A stretch of 64,000 bases of DNA from Pedobacter zeae (GTDB taxonomy: Bacteria > Bacteroidota > Bacteroidia > Sphingobacteriales > Sphingobacteriaceae). Both the position numbers and the translations under genes were made by a program. Under the pieces are notes generated by a model, which saw only the letters and a program-made list of their open reading frames with translations, made no database searches and was not told where the DNA came from. The stretch is from positions 682,001 through 746,000 of the forward strand of contig NZ_JACIEF010000004.1 of the NCBI RefSeq assembly GCF_014196715.1, in the 5' to 3' direction. Numbering within the stretch: the stretch's first letter is position 1; each line of letters starts with the position of its first letter. This document shows positions 10,237 to 18,789 of the stretch, piece by piece.

Positions 10237-10725
10237 ATGAATTCAATAAATCTAAATATATCTTTTGAACAATACTCAGGTATTGATGAATTAACAGCAA
10301 AGGACCGCACATTATGTCAGCAGGCTGAACAAGCTTTGGCAACCTCATATTCCCCTTACTCTAAGTTTAGAGTAGGAACAGCCATCCGCCTGGCTTCAGG
10401 CGAAATAATTTTAGGCAGCAACCAGGAAAACCTCGCTTATCCGTCAGGGCTTTGTGCCGAACGGGTGGCGCTTTTTGCTATCGGTACTAAATATCCCGAT
10501 GCGGTAATCGAAAGTATGGCCATTACCGCACAGACTGATCATTTTGAAATTTTAAAACCTGTTACCTCCTGTGGGGGCTGTTTGCAGGTAATGATCGAGT
10601 TTGAGCGCAAGCAACAAAGACCGATTGAGGTAATTTTTTATTGTTTAAACGGTGAGGTATTGAAAGTACCCAGCGTAAAAAGTTTGATGCCTTTTGCGTT
10701 TGTAGAGGATAGGTTGGAGCGGTAA
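10237..10725 (+). CDS. cdd: Cytidine deaminase
   Basis: Hydrolytic deamination of cytidine and deoxycytidine to uridine forms in pyrimidine salvage, in the cytoplasm. The zinc site is visible: CAE (Cys73, Glu75 as proton shuttle) and SCGGC (Cys112 and Cys115). SPYSKFRVG near residue 39 is the substrate-binding motif. At 162 residues it matches the homotetrameric class. The start is ATG. It stands alone, divergent from tamB and followed by a repeat-rich gap before the PNGase-like gene. The first Cys motif reads SCGGC rather than the commoner PCGxC, a conservative change. Confidence 0.95.
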   Translation: MNSINLNISFEQYSGIDELTAKDRTLCQQAEQALATSYSPYSKFRVGTAIRLASGEIILGSNQENLAYPSGLCAERVALFAIGTKYPDAVIESMAITAQTDHFEILKPVTSCGGCLQVMIEFERKQQRPIEVIFYCLNGEVLKVPSVKSLMPFAFVEDRLER

Positions 10726-10908
10726 GATGGAACGTCATTTTGAGCGAAGTGCAACCTTCTGTATTGCATAGGTGCTTTTATCCCGCCATCGCTTTTAGTC
10801 CTCGTTTCGTTGCTTTTCACGGCGGGCTAACCGCTTTGTCAGGTTTATTTACTAAGGTCTTTCAGGAAGTCGCCCTTTCTTCCAACCCCGGACCTCCGAC
10901 TTTATTCC
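10726..10908. repeat. Repeat-rich spacer, families D and E
   Basis: The spacer after cdd starts with CGTCATTTTGAGCGAAG (family D half-element) and continues into a GC-richer stretch with TTTATCCCGCCATCGCTTTTAGTCC (10780-10804) that resembles, on the opposite strand, the element at 43262-43372. The frame stays open here from a TTG at 10740, but the composition is repeat-like, so it is not counted as coding. Confidence 0.5.
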
Positions 10909-10909
10909 C

Positions 10910-10917
10910 TATATTTG
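10910..10917 (+). promoter_or_regulatory. -7 promoter element (TATATTTG) for the PNGase F-like gene
   Basis: An exact match to the Bacteroidota TAnnTTTG -7 consensus, 14 bases before the ATG at 10932. It supports that start over the upstream TTG. No clear -33 element was found. Confidence 0.5.
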
Positions 10918-10931
10918 GTTTTTTAGCCATT

Positions 10932-12617
10932 ATGAAACAGCTATACCTCCTCATTTTTTCGGTTTTTATTTCACTTAACCTGCAAGCCCAGGGCATACTT
11001 AAAAGCAATGCAGCTTATAAAATTACTTATTTCCGCTCTGCGGATGGCAAACCCAAAGAAGATCGCAACGCTACGGTGGTGATTGCCACTGCCACACAGA
11101 ATTTAATCAGTAATGCCAGCATCCTGGATCATAAAGCCAGATATCCCTACGAGCAAAGCCTGGTAACCAAACCCGCACTGCTTTTATATCAGCTAGCTGA
11201 TCTGAGTACCGGCAGCCAGCTGGCAACGGTTGATAGCACGGCCATCGGCAAACAGGTTTTCGAATACGGTAACGAAACCAAAATAATAATGGGGTATACC
11301 TGCAAAAGGGCCACTACTATTGTTAACTCCAACCGGATAGATTTGTGGTATACTGTTGAAGCGGGAATAAAAGCTGCACCTACGGTTTTAGGCCAAAACC
11401 TGGGTTTAGTGTTAGAGCAGGTTCGGAACGGCAACAGCTACCTGACCGCAACTAAAATAGAAACGGTTAAAAATGTAAACCCGGTTGATGTAGCCAAAAT
11501 AAGTGCAAACCTGAGTGATGGGTTAACTTATAAAGATTTATTGTGGAAAAGCCGGTTTACTACATTGGCTGTCTTTAATAACGAAGTCATCAATTTTGTA
11601 GATAAGCCGCAGTCAAACGATTCGGTTTTTCGTTTTGCCGGTGGAACAGTGATAGCGCGGAAAGTTAAATTTCCAGCTTACCCAGGCAGCCCAAATGTTT
11701 TTGTCGATTTAACAGCGCAATCGAATGGCGATGCTTACGACAGAACGGGTTCAGTATTTGTAATCCCCACAGATAAAACCATCAGCCTGATGGATGCCCT
11801 GAAAAACTCGGTAAAAGAACTGCCCGTTTATGATAATGGTAACGGGAAAACGTACCAGGGGGTTGTAGCTACGGCCAATTATAACCCGGTAATTGAACTG
11901 ATGCGCTTTTTTACGCCTTTTGGTGTAGGGAAATACAATACTTTAAAACTAAAAGATAAAAACTGGGCCGAGAAAGTGTATTACCGTCAGGATATTTCGG
12001 AACTTTTTCCTTTGGTAAACGGAAAGGAAGCCTGGGTAGCCGTTTTTATCGGTAATTATGATAAAGGCGGCCATAAAGTTTCGATGAACATCACGCTGCA
12101 TAACAGCGGCCGGGGAGAGCATCATAAAGAGCTTATCCTGCCATTGTTCAATTCGACCAATGTAATGGAAATGGCCGGACAAGAGTATGCCACCATGTTT
12201 AGCATTGAAAAAGGCCTGGAGGTTTCCTTTACGCTCGATAAAGATATAAAAGATGCCAGGTTACGGTACATTACCACAGGCCATGGAGGCTGGGGAAATG
12301 GCGATGAGTTTGTTCCACGTAAAAATACCATATGGCTGGATAATAAGGAGGCTTTTGCCTTTACCCCGTGGCGCCAGGATTGCGGTTCTTACCGTTTATC
12401 GAACCCGGCATCAGGTAATTTTGAAAACGGTCTGTCATCATCCGATCTAAGCCGGTCTAACTGGTGCCCCGGAACGGTGACCAACCCGGAATGGATTAGC
12501 CTGGGCGATTTAAAAGCAGGACAGCATACCATTAAGGTTACGATTCCGATGGGTAAGCCCGAAGGTTCGAGCTCAAGCGCCTGGAATGTTTCGGGCGTAC
12601 TGCTCGGTACGGAATAA
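10932..12617 (+). CDS. Secreted PNGase F-like protein with an N-terminal GLPGLI-like domain
   Basis: The C-terminal ~350 residues resemble peptide-N4-(N-acetyl-beta-glucosaminyl)asparagine amidase F, which cleaves N-glycans from Asn. Shared features include the TTGHGGWGNGDEF segment, the WRQDCGSYR box and GLSSSDLSRSNWCPGT near the end, followed by LGDLKAGQHTI. The start is ATG 10932, giving the signal peptide MKQLYLLIFSVFISLNLQAQ. The first ~190 mature residues do not look like PNGase F; they contain GYTCKRAT, IDLWYT and a GLVLE ending reminiscent of the GLPGLI family. The protein is exported, periplasmic or surface-located. It is a single gene with its own -7 element. The PNGase F fold call is strong; activity and the N-domain identity are inferred. 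Confidence 0.82.
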   Translation: MKQLYLLIFSVFISLNLQAQGILKSNAAYKITYFRSADGKPKEDRNATVVIATATQNLISNASILDHKARYPYEQSLVTKPALLLYQLADLSTGSQLATVDSTAIGKQVFEYGNETKIIMGYTCKRATTIVNSNRIDLWYTVEAGIKAAPTVLGQNLGLVLEQVRNGNSYLTATKIETVKNVNPVDVAKISANLSDGLTYKDLLWKSRFTTLAVFNNEVINFVDKPQSNDSVFRFAGGTVIARKVKFPAYPGSPNVFVDLTAQSNGDAYDRTGSVFVIPTDKTISLMDALKNSVKELPVYDNGNGKTYQGVVATANYNPVIELMRFFTPFGVGKYNTLKLKDKNWAEKVYYRQDISELFPLVNGKEAWVAVFIGNYDKGGHKVSMNITLHNSGRGEHHKELILPLFNSTNVMEMAGQEYATMFSIEKGLEVSFTLDKDIKDARLRYITTGHGGWGNGDEFVPRKNTIWLDNKEAFAFTPWRQDCGSYRLSNPASGNFENGLSSSDLSRSNWCPGTVTNPEWISLGDLKAGQHTIKVTIPMGKPEGSSSSAWNVSGVLLGTE

Positions 12618-12814
12618 ACAAGTTACCATTGCTCATCTGTTGTCAGCCAGAGCCTGCCGACTTGAGATTTAACCAGATTATTTGAGGTACTTATTTTGTG
12701 CATGAATAATTTTTGTCATCCTGCGCATAGTAGAAGGATCGAAATGTGAATAACCTGTCTTCATTCTGTGCAATCATTTTTATTATATTTACCGCTGCCA
12801 ATTTTTGTATATAA
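12618..12814. repeat. Spacer with family D repeat and AT-rich parC upstream region
   Basis: TTGTCATCCTGCGCATAGTAGAAGG-type half-element at about 12713-12745, then an AT-rich stretch with TATATTTACC (about 12785) just before parC that weakly resembles a -7 element. Confidence 0.4.
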
Positions 12815-15622
12815 ATGAGTGAAGAACTAGACCCAAACATCAACGAAGAACACAAACATACCATAACGCCAATTAACGGTTTATATGAAAACTGGTTTCT
12901 CGATTATGCGTCTTATGTAATTCTCGACCGGGCGGTTCCACACATTAACGATGGATTAAAGCCTGTTCAACGCCGTATTATGCACTCGTTAAAAGAGATG
13001 GACGACGGGCGTTTTAACAAGGCTGCCAACGTAATTGGTAATACCATGAAATATCACCCGCATGGCGATGCTTCAATCGGCGATGCGATGGTACAAATCG
13101 GGCAAAAAGACCTGCTGATAGATATGCAGGGGAACTGGGGCGATCCGGTTACGGGCGATAGCGCTGCTGCTCCCCGTTACATCGAGGCCCGTTTATCGAA
13201 ATTTGCCAACGAAGTGGTTTTCAATCCCGATACTACCGAGTGGCAGTTAAGTTACGATGGGCGTAATAATGAACCTGTTACCTTACCGGTTAAATTCCCG
13301 CTTTTGCTCGCCCAGGGTGCCGAAGGTATTGCGGTAGGCTTGGCCACCAAAGTAATGCCGCATAATTTTGTCGAATTGTTGGATGCATCGATGGAAGCAT
13401 TGCGCGGCGTACGCCCGAATATCCTGCCCGATTTCTTTACGGGCGGTATGGCCGATTTTTCGAACTATAACGAAGGTCAGCGTGGCGGTAAAATTAGGAT
13501 AAGGGCAAAAATTACTGAAAAAGATAAGAAAACGTTGATCATCAGTGAGGTGCCTTTCAGTACCACCACGGGTTCCGTTATCGATAGTATTTTATCTGCT
13601 AACGATAAAGGAAAGATCAAAATCAAAAAAATTGAGGATAATACTGCGGCCAATGTAGAGATTGTAGTGCACCTGGCCCCGGGTATTTCGCCCGATGTGA
13701 CCATTGATGCGCTTTATGCTTTTACTGCCTGCGAAGTTTCTATCTCACCCAATACCTGTATCATCCAGGATGATAAACCACACTTTTTAAGTGTGAATGA
13801 TATCCTGATCGAAAACACCAAACACACGAAAGGCTTACTTAAAAAAGAGCTTGAAATCCGTTTAAATGAATTACAGGAGAAAATTTTCTTTAGCTCCCTG
13901 TTAAAGATATTTATTCAGGAAGGGATGTATAAAAACCCTGACTACGAAAATTCGAGTAATTTTGAAACGGTTGTGGAGGTTTTACACAGGTTGTTCGAAC
14001 CTTTTAAACCCTCGCTTTACCGCGAAATCCAACCCGAAGATTTCAAAAAACTGATCGATAAGCCGATGAGTAGCATTACCCGTTTTGATGTGAAAAAGGC
14101 CGATGAGCAGATGAAAAATCTGGAAGAGGAAATTAAAGTAGTTAAAAACCATTTAAAACACCTTACTGATTATGCGATTGCCTGGTTTCAGAAGCTGAAA
14201 GATAAGTACGGAAAAGGGCGGGAGCGTAAAACAGAAATCCGCCTGTTTGATCGTGTTGAAGCTTCTAAAGTTGCCTTGGCCAACGTAAAATTATATGTAA
14301 ACCGCGCCGATGGCTTTGTGGGCTCGGGTTTACGTAAAGATGAATTCGTAGCCGATTGCTCGGATATCGATGAAATAATTGTTTTCCGTGAAGACGGAAA
14401 ATGCATCATTACCAAAGTGGCCGATAAAACCTTTGTGGGCAAAGGCATTATCCATGTACAGGTGTTCAAGAAAAACGATGAACGTACCGTTTACAACATG
14501 GTTTATAAAGATGGTGCCAGCGGAACATCGTATATTAAAAGATTTTCGGTGGTGGGTGTAACCCGCGATAAGGAATACGATTTAACTAAAGGATCAAAAG
14601 GTTCTAAAGTACTGTACTTTACCGCTAACCCGAACGGAGAGGCTGAAGTGATCAATGTAGCCTTAAAGCCGCACTCTAAATTACGTAAACTCCAGTTCGA
14701 TCTTGATTTTGCCGAAGTGGCCATTAAAGGCCGCGGTTCGCAAGGAAATATTGTATCGAAATACCCGGTTAAAAAGATCGTTTTAAAAAGCAAAGGCGTT
14801 TCTACCTTATCAGGACTTAAAATCTGGTACGATGATTTGTTAAAACGCCTCAATGTTGATGGTCGCGGTAAATACCTGGGCGAATTTGATGGCGACGACC
14901 GCATTTTACAGGTACACAAAGACGGTTACTATGAACTGAGCTCTTTCGATTTAACCAACCATTTTGACGATAACCTGCTGCTGATCGAGAAGTTTGATCC
15001 CGAAAGGATCTTTGCAGCAGTTCATTTTGAAGGTAAGGCGCAGAACTATTTCATTAAACGTTTTGCATTCGAATTGCAGGCTAACGGTAAGAAAACGATC
15101 TTCATCAGTGAGGAGCCGAAATCGAAATTATTGCATTTAACAGGTAACCCCGCTGCCAAAATTATAGTCGATGTATTAAAAGGTAAAACACAGGTTCCGG
15201 AAACCCTTGAACTTGTACTGGCCGAAATGATTGATGTTAAAGGGTTAAAGGCTAACGGTAACCGCTTATCGCCACACGATGTGCAAAAGGTTGTATTAGA
15301 AGAACCGGAGATTGAAGAAGAGGAAGTAGAAGAAACACCGGCTGAAGGTGATAACGAAAGCAACGACGGAGCGGCAGATACCACTGAAGAGGCAAATGAA
15401 TCTTCAGACACAACAGAAAAGGTTACTGATGAGCCGGCTGTAGAGAAAGTGAAACCAAAATTTGAGCGTACCGAAGCACCTGCACCTAAAACAGAAAAAC
15501 CAGCACCAGCCGAACCAGAAGCACCAAAAGCTGAAGAAAAACCCGTAAAAAAAATAGATTTCGAAATTACTAACCCCGATGATATCGATATTGATGATAA
15601 GGGGCAAATTGGGCTGTTTTAG
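12815..15622 (+). CDS. parC: DNA topoisomerase IV subunit A
   Basis: The DNA-cleaving subunit that pairs with ParE. The N-terminal winged-helix/cleavage domain contains HPHGDASIGDAMV and AAPRYIEARLS with the catalytic Tyr122. A coiled-coil gate near residues 420-460 and a beta-pinwheel C-terminal domain (about 480-800) follow. The last ~110 residues are an acidic, Pro/Ala/Glu-rich tail that ends DDKGQIGLF and is probably disordered. At 935 residues it is longer than E. coli ParC (about 750), mostly because of this tail. The start is ATG. The pairing with parE in the same window supports ParC over GyrA. Confidence 0.93.
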   Translation: MSEELDPNINEEHKHTITPINGLYENWFLDYASYVILDRAVPHINDGLKPVQRRIMHSLKEMDDGRFNKAANVIGNTMKYHPHGDASIGDAMVQIGQKDLLIDMQGNWGDPVTGDSAAAPRYIEARLSKFANEVVFNPDTTEWQLSYDGRNNEPVTLPVKFPLLLAQGAEGIAVGLATKVMPHNFVELLDASMEALRGVRPNILPDFFTGGMADFSNYNEGQRGGKIRIRAKITEKDKKTLIISEVPFSTTTGSVIDSILSANDKGKIKIKKIEDNTAANVEIVVHLAPGISPDVTIDALYAFTACEVSISPNTCIIQDDKPHFLSVNDILIENTKHTKGLLKKELEIRLNELQEKIFFSSLLKIFIQEGMYKNPDYENSSNFETVVEVLHRLFEPFKPSLYREIQPEDFKKLIDKPMSSITRFDVKKADEQMKNLEEEIKVVKNHLKHLTDYAIAWFQKLKDKYGKGRERKTEIRLFDRVEASKVALANVKLYVNRADGFVGSGLRKDEFVADCSDIDEIIVFREDGKCIITKVADKTFVGKGIIHVQVFKKNDERTVYNMVYKDGASGTSYIKRFSVVGVTRDKEYDLTKGSKGSKVLYFTANPNGEAEVINVALKPHSKLRKLQFDLDFAEVAIKGRGSQGNIVSKYPVKKIVLKSKGVSTLSGLKIWYDDLLKRLNVDGRGKYLGEFDGDDRILQVHKDGYYELSSFDLTNHFDDNLLLIEKFDPERIFAAVHFEGKAQNYFIKRFAFELQANGKKTIFISEEPKSKLLHLTGNPAAKIIVDVLKGKTQVPETLELVLAEMIDVKGLKANGNRLSPHDVQKVVLEEPEIEEEEVEETPAEGDNESNDGAADTTEEANESSDTTEKVTDEPAVEKVKPKFERTEAPAPKTEKPAPAEPEAPKAEEKPVKKIDFEITNPDDIDIDDKGQIGLF

Positions 15623-15627
15623 ATTTT

Positions 15628-16032
15628 ATGGATATGAGGCTGGTTTTATTATTATTTCTTTCAATTTCCACAGGTTCATTTGCTCAAGACCAAGTAGCGG
15701 AGAAAACGGTGCAGAATTTTTTAGTGCAATTTAATGCCGCCAAATACGACCAGATTTATAGTACACTTTCTGCAGACTATCAAAAAAAGTTATCCAAAAA
15801 GAATATGGTTAAATATTTAGACTACATCCACGGGATGGTTCGAGGATTTAGGTCGGCCACATTCAAAACTCAAAAAGGAAAAGAATTTATGTATTTTTTT
15901 ACCTGTAAGGATAAAGAAATAAATGCTGATTTTCAGTGTGTAATTAATTCTGATGGTAAATTTGAATATTTAACATTTAAAAGAATAGGAGGAAAAGGGG
16001 ATCCACCTCCTGTCGGTAAAATGAAACAATAA
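15628..16032 (+). CDS. Small secreted protein, DUF3887-like
   Basis: A 134-residue protein with the signal peptide MDMRLVLLLFLSISTGSFAQ and a short alpha+beta body (NFLVQFNAAKYDQIYSTLSADYQ) that resembles the DUF3887/NTF2-like fold, in which an N-terminal helix pair precedes a beta sheet. No catalytic residues can be assigned. The ATG lies five bases after the parC stop, so it may be co-transcribed, but there is no functional link. The C-terminus is Gly/Pro-rich and basic. Confidence 0.7.
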   Translation: MDMRLVLLLFLSISTGSFAQDQVAEKTVQNFLVQFNAAKYDQIYSTLSADYQKKLSKKNMVKYLDYIHGMVRGFRSATFKTQKGKEFMYFFTCKDKEINADFQCVINSDGKFEYLTFKRIGGKGDPPPVGKMKQ

Positions 16033-16066
16033 TATTGAAATTATACCGATCTAGCATTTTTAAACC

Positions 16067-16074
16067 TATATTTG
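16067..16074 (+). promoter_or_regulatory. -7 promoter element (TATATTTG) for the thiamine operon
   Basis: Exact TAnnTTTG match ending about 10 bases before the first conserved riboswitch bases. Transcription would therefore start close to the 5' edge of the aptamer. Confidence 0.55.
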
Positions 16075-16079
16075 CCTTG

Positions 16080-16258
16080 CTCAAAGGGGTGCTTACGGGT
16101 TTAAATTCTTTTAAATCAGTTTGCTGAGATTACACCCATTTAGAGGTTTAAGGTAAAAGGCTTATGGTATGAGGTTATTAACCTTAAACCCTAAACCATT
16201 AACCTTCCGCCTTTAATGTACCTGATGCGGATAATACCGACGTAGGAAAGAGGTTAGC
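16080..16258 (+). promoter_or_regulatory. TPP riboswitch (thi-box) with an expanded P3 region
   Basis: The conserved blocks are all present in order: GGGGTGC (16086-16092), GCTGAGA (16123-16129) with following ACACCC, ACCTGAT with GCGGATAATACC (16220-16238), and CGTAGGAAAG (16241-16250). About 80 bases separate CTGAGA and ACCTGAT, longer than a minimal aptamer. That insert holds a perfect 10-bp inverted repeat, GGTTTAAGGT (16145-16154) with ACCTTAAACC (16181-16190), made of family F repeat sequence. It controls the following pnuT gene. No clear terminator hairpin is seen before the ATG, so translational control is the likelier mechanism (inference). Confidence 0.92.
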
Positions 16259-16314
16259 ATTTACCATACTGTTTCGCCCTGAAAGCAGTTTTTAATAATT
16301 TTTAAAGATTGTAA

Positions 16315-16941
16315 ATGAATTTTCAGGATTGGTTTAAGCTTTTTCAGGAGCAGATTGTACACACCTCTTTTATCGAGTGGCTGGCTGTGGGTTTTGGTGT
16401 AGCAGAGGTTTTGCTGGCCAAAAAGAATAGCATTTGGCTGTACCCAACCGGTATCATTTCTATCCTCTTATCCATGTTCCTGTTGCTAAATGTAAAGCTA
16501 TATGCAGAAACACTTTTAAGTATTTACTATCTGATCATGAGCGTGTATGGCTGGATCATCTGGAAGAAAAGGAAACAGGAAGCCGAAAGCCAGGTATCGT
16601 GGTCAAATAATAATGAATTAACCATTGCAGTGCTGATTTCAGTAATTGGTTTTGGCGTATTATTTCTGGTATTAAGACATTTTACCGATTCTGATGTACC
16701 TCTTTTTGATGCCTTTGTTTCGGCTACTGCCTGGGCAGGGATGTGGTTACTGGCCAAACGTAAAATAGAAAACTGGATTTTCCTTAATATTTCCAACATC
16801 GTAGCTATCCCCTTATTGTTCCATAAAAAACTGCCGCTAATGGCCTGCTTAACTACCTTTCTATTTACAGTGGCCATTTTTGGTTTCTTTGACTGGAAAA
16901 AAATCATCAACAAAAGCAGGCTTAAATTGGCCCAATCTTAA
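16315..16941 (+). CDS. pnuT: PnuC-family transporter, predicted thiamine transporter PnuT
   Basis: A 208-residue polytopic membrane protein of the PnuC family, which facilitates diffusion of vitamins trapped afterwards by phosphorylation. Seven hydrophobic segments can be drawn; WLYPTGIIS and YYLIMSVYGWIIWK are typical of the family. PnuC itself takes nicotinamide riboside, but the TPP riboswitch 57 bases upstream points to thiamine, the PnuT subgroup. The start is ATG 16315. A flavoprotein gene follows after 12 bp in the same transcript. The substrate is inferred from regulation, not from residues. Confidence 0.87.
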   Translation: MNFQDWFKLFQEQIVHTSFIEWLAVGFGVAEVLLAKKNSIWLYPTGIISILLSMFLLLNVKLYAETLLSIYYLIMSVYGWIIWKKRKQEAESQVSWSNNNELTIAVLISVIGFGVLFLVLRHFTDSDVPLFDAFVSATAWAGMWLLAKRKIENWIFLNISNIVAIPLLFHKKLPLMACLTTFLFTVAIFGFFDWKKIINKSRLKLAQS

Positions 16942-16953
16942 AGCAGGCATACA

Positions 16954-18042
16954 ATGGATGATACCTTAACCCTTAACTGGCAGGAAAAAGTTGCCAAATA
17001 TGCCGCCCTTTCTGAAGAAATGGGCAAGTTGCATCCCGAAATATTAGCGCTGGCTTACCAGGAAAACTGGTTTAAACTTTTTGTGCCTGAAGTTTATGGA
17101 GGCGCCAATAAAAAACTGCCTGAAATTCTGCGTTTAGAAGAACAACTTGCCGAAGCTGATGGGAGCCTTGGCTGGACCGTTACCTTATGTGCCGGTGCGG
17201 GATGGTTTGCAGGCTTTTTAGATCCCGGATTGGCAACCGAAATTTTTGCCGATAATGAGGTTTGTTTTGCAGGGAGTGGGGCAGTAGGTGGTGAGGCTGT
17301 TAAAACTGGCAAGGGCTATCTCATTAACGGACAATGGAACTATGCCAGTGGTGCATTGCACGCCACCATATTTACGGCCAACTGTTTCCTTAAAGATGAA
17401 AACGGTAAGGATATTCTGGATGAAAAGGACGAATCCATTATCAAATCATTTATCCTGAAAAAGGCAGAAGTTCGTATTTTACCCGGTTGGTCTTACTTTG
17501 GTTTAATAGCCACAGGTAGTCATGCTTTTGAAGTAAAAAACCTTGAGGTACCCGAAAACAGGACTTTTACCATTAATGAGGGCATCCAACTAACAGATTC
17601 GGGCTTTGATTATCCCTTTTTACAGCTTGCCGAAACAACTTTGGCCGTTAACAGCCTGGGCATGACCAAGCATTTTATCCGGCTGGTAGAAAAATCTTTC
17701 CATGCGCGGTCCAGCATGAAGAGATTTACCGACGTACAAATCGAGTTTTTTACAGCGGAGTTAAACCGTTGTAAAAGTAAAGTACAGGCCTTACGTGAGC
17801 AGTTCTTTACTACGTTTGATAAATCGTGGGCTGAGTTAATGGAGAATGGTCAAATCAGCGATGCCAAACTGACCGAGGTCAGCGCAATCAGCCGTAAATT
17901 GGCTCACGCCTGTTGGCGTACTGCAGGTATTTTGTTTCCGTATTGCGGTTTAGAGGCGGCCAAAAAAGGATCGGAGATTAATCGGGTATGGAGGGATATA
18001 CACACGGCCAGCCAGCACGGCCTGCTTACATTTGAGGTTTAA
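16954..18042 (+). CDS. Acyl-CoA dehydrogenase-like flavoprotein
   Basis: A 362-residue member of the acyl-CoA dehydrogenase superfamily. The N-terminal helical domain (LPEILRLEEQLAEADGSLGW), a middle beta domain (GYLINGQWNYASGALHA) and a C-terminal helical domain (KSFHARSSMKRF, RVWRDIHTASQHGL) are recognisable. The ending TASQHGLLTF resembles the flavin-dependent monooxygenase (DszC/HpaH) branch more than true fatty-acid dehydrogenases, and no clear catalytic Glu was identified. It starts 12 bp after pnuT and therefore lies under the TPP riboswitch. The substrate is unknown. It is convergent with msrA, the two stops being adjacent. Confidence 0.75.
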   Translation: MDDTLTLNWQEKVAKYAALSEEMGKLHPEILALAYQENWFKLFVPEVYGGANKKLPEILRLEEQLAEADGSLGWTVTLCAGAGWFAGFLDPGLATEIFADNEVCFAGSGAVGGEAVKTGKGYLINGQWNYASGALHATIFTANCFLKDENGKDILDEKDESIIKSFILKKAEVRILPGWSYFGLIATGSHAFEVKNLEVPENRTFTINEGIQLTDSGFDYPFLQLAETTLAVNSLGMTKHFIRLVEKSFHARSSMKRFTDVQIEFFTAELNRCKSKVQALREQFFTTFDKSWAELMENGQISDAKLTEVSAISRKLAHACWRTAGILFPYCGLEAAKKGSEINRVWRDIHTASQHGLLTFEV

Positions 18043-18585
18043 TTATTCGAGTAACTCCGGTTTAATTTTCGCTCTGAAATCAGCAGCAAACTTATTAAGT
18101 TTGGGTTGTATTACAAATGCACAATAAGGTTTCCCCTGGTTGTTGTTAAAATAGTTCTGATGATAGTCTTCTGCCTCATAAAATTCAGCTATTGGCGAAA
18201 CCTCTGTTAAAATTGGCTTTTCAAAAATGTCCTGTTTCGTTAAGTTTGCTATCATATCCTCCGTCTGTTTTTTCTGATCTTCATTTTCATAAAAAACTAC
18301 CGAACGGTATTGTGTACCAACATCATTCCCCTGCCTGTTTAAAGTGGTTGGATTATGGGTTTTAAAAAATACCAATAGAAGCTCATTAAACGAAATAATA
18401 CGTTCATCAAACTCAATTTGAATTACTTCTGCATGGCCGGTATCCCCATTACAAATTTCCATATAGGTAGGGTGTTTCAAATCTCCTCCCATGTAGCCTG
18501 ATGTAACGCGGCTCACTCCATTTAACGTCTGAAAAACGGCTTCGGTGCACCAGAAGCAGCCTCCGCCAAGTGTTGCTGTTTGCAT
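18043..18585 (-). CDS. msrA: Peptide methionine (S)-S-oxide reductase
   Basis: Reduces the S-epimer of methionine sulfoxide in proteins and free Met. GGGCFWCTE at the N-terminus carries the catalytic Cys10, and the family motifs GYMGG, HAEVIQIEFD and YHQNYF follow. At 180 residues it is a single-domain MsrA without a fused MsrB. There is no signal peptide, so it is cytoplasmic. The start is ATG. It is monocistronic and convergent with the flavoprotein gene, with no bases between the two stop codons. Confidence 0.96.
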   Translation of the reverse strand: MQTATLGGGCFWCTEAVFQTLNGVSRVTSGYMGGDLKHPTYMEICNGDTGHAEVIQIEFDERIISFNELLLVFFKTHNPTTLNRQGNDVGTQYRSVVFYENEDQKKQTEDMIANLTKQDIFEKPILTEVSPIAEFYEAEDYHQNYFNNNQGKPYCAFVIQPKLNKFAADFRAKIKPELLE

Positions 18586-18751
18586 ATCCTACAGTATAAA
18601 ATCTATTCCCTGTCTTTAATATCAAAAAAAGACATTTTTTTGATATTAAAGACTAGTTTAATACCGATTATTCCTATAAGTTTTAAGCAGGCATTGTTCT
18701 GTGTGCAGTTTGCACCAATCTTTCACGATTTCCCCCAATCTAAAAGGAAAC

Positions 18752-18783
18752 AAAAAAGCCTGTAATTACAATTACAGGCTTTA
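18752..18783 (-). terminator. Intrinsic terminator of the 18790-19839 gene
   Basis: A near-perfect hairpin, AAAGCCTGTAAT with ATTACAGGCTTT around a 4-base loop, followed on the minus strand by a T run. It lies a few bases after the lipoprotein stop. Confidence 0.85.
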
Positions 18784-18789
18784 GAAATT

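Noticed and set aside
10740..10931. N-terminal extension of the PNGase F-like gene from a TTG
   Set aside because: It runs through repeat sequence, and the ATG at 10932 gives a clean signal peptide and a -7 element just upstream.
14503..15607. Minus-strand frames opposite the parC C-terminal region
   Set aside because: Shadows of the acidic repetitive tail and pinwheel region of ParC.
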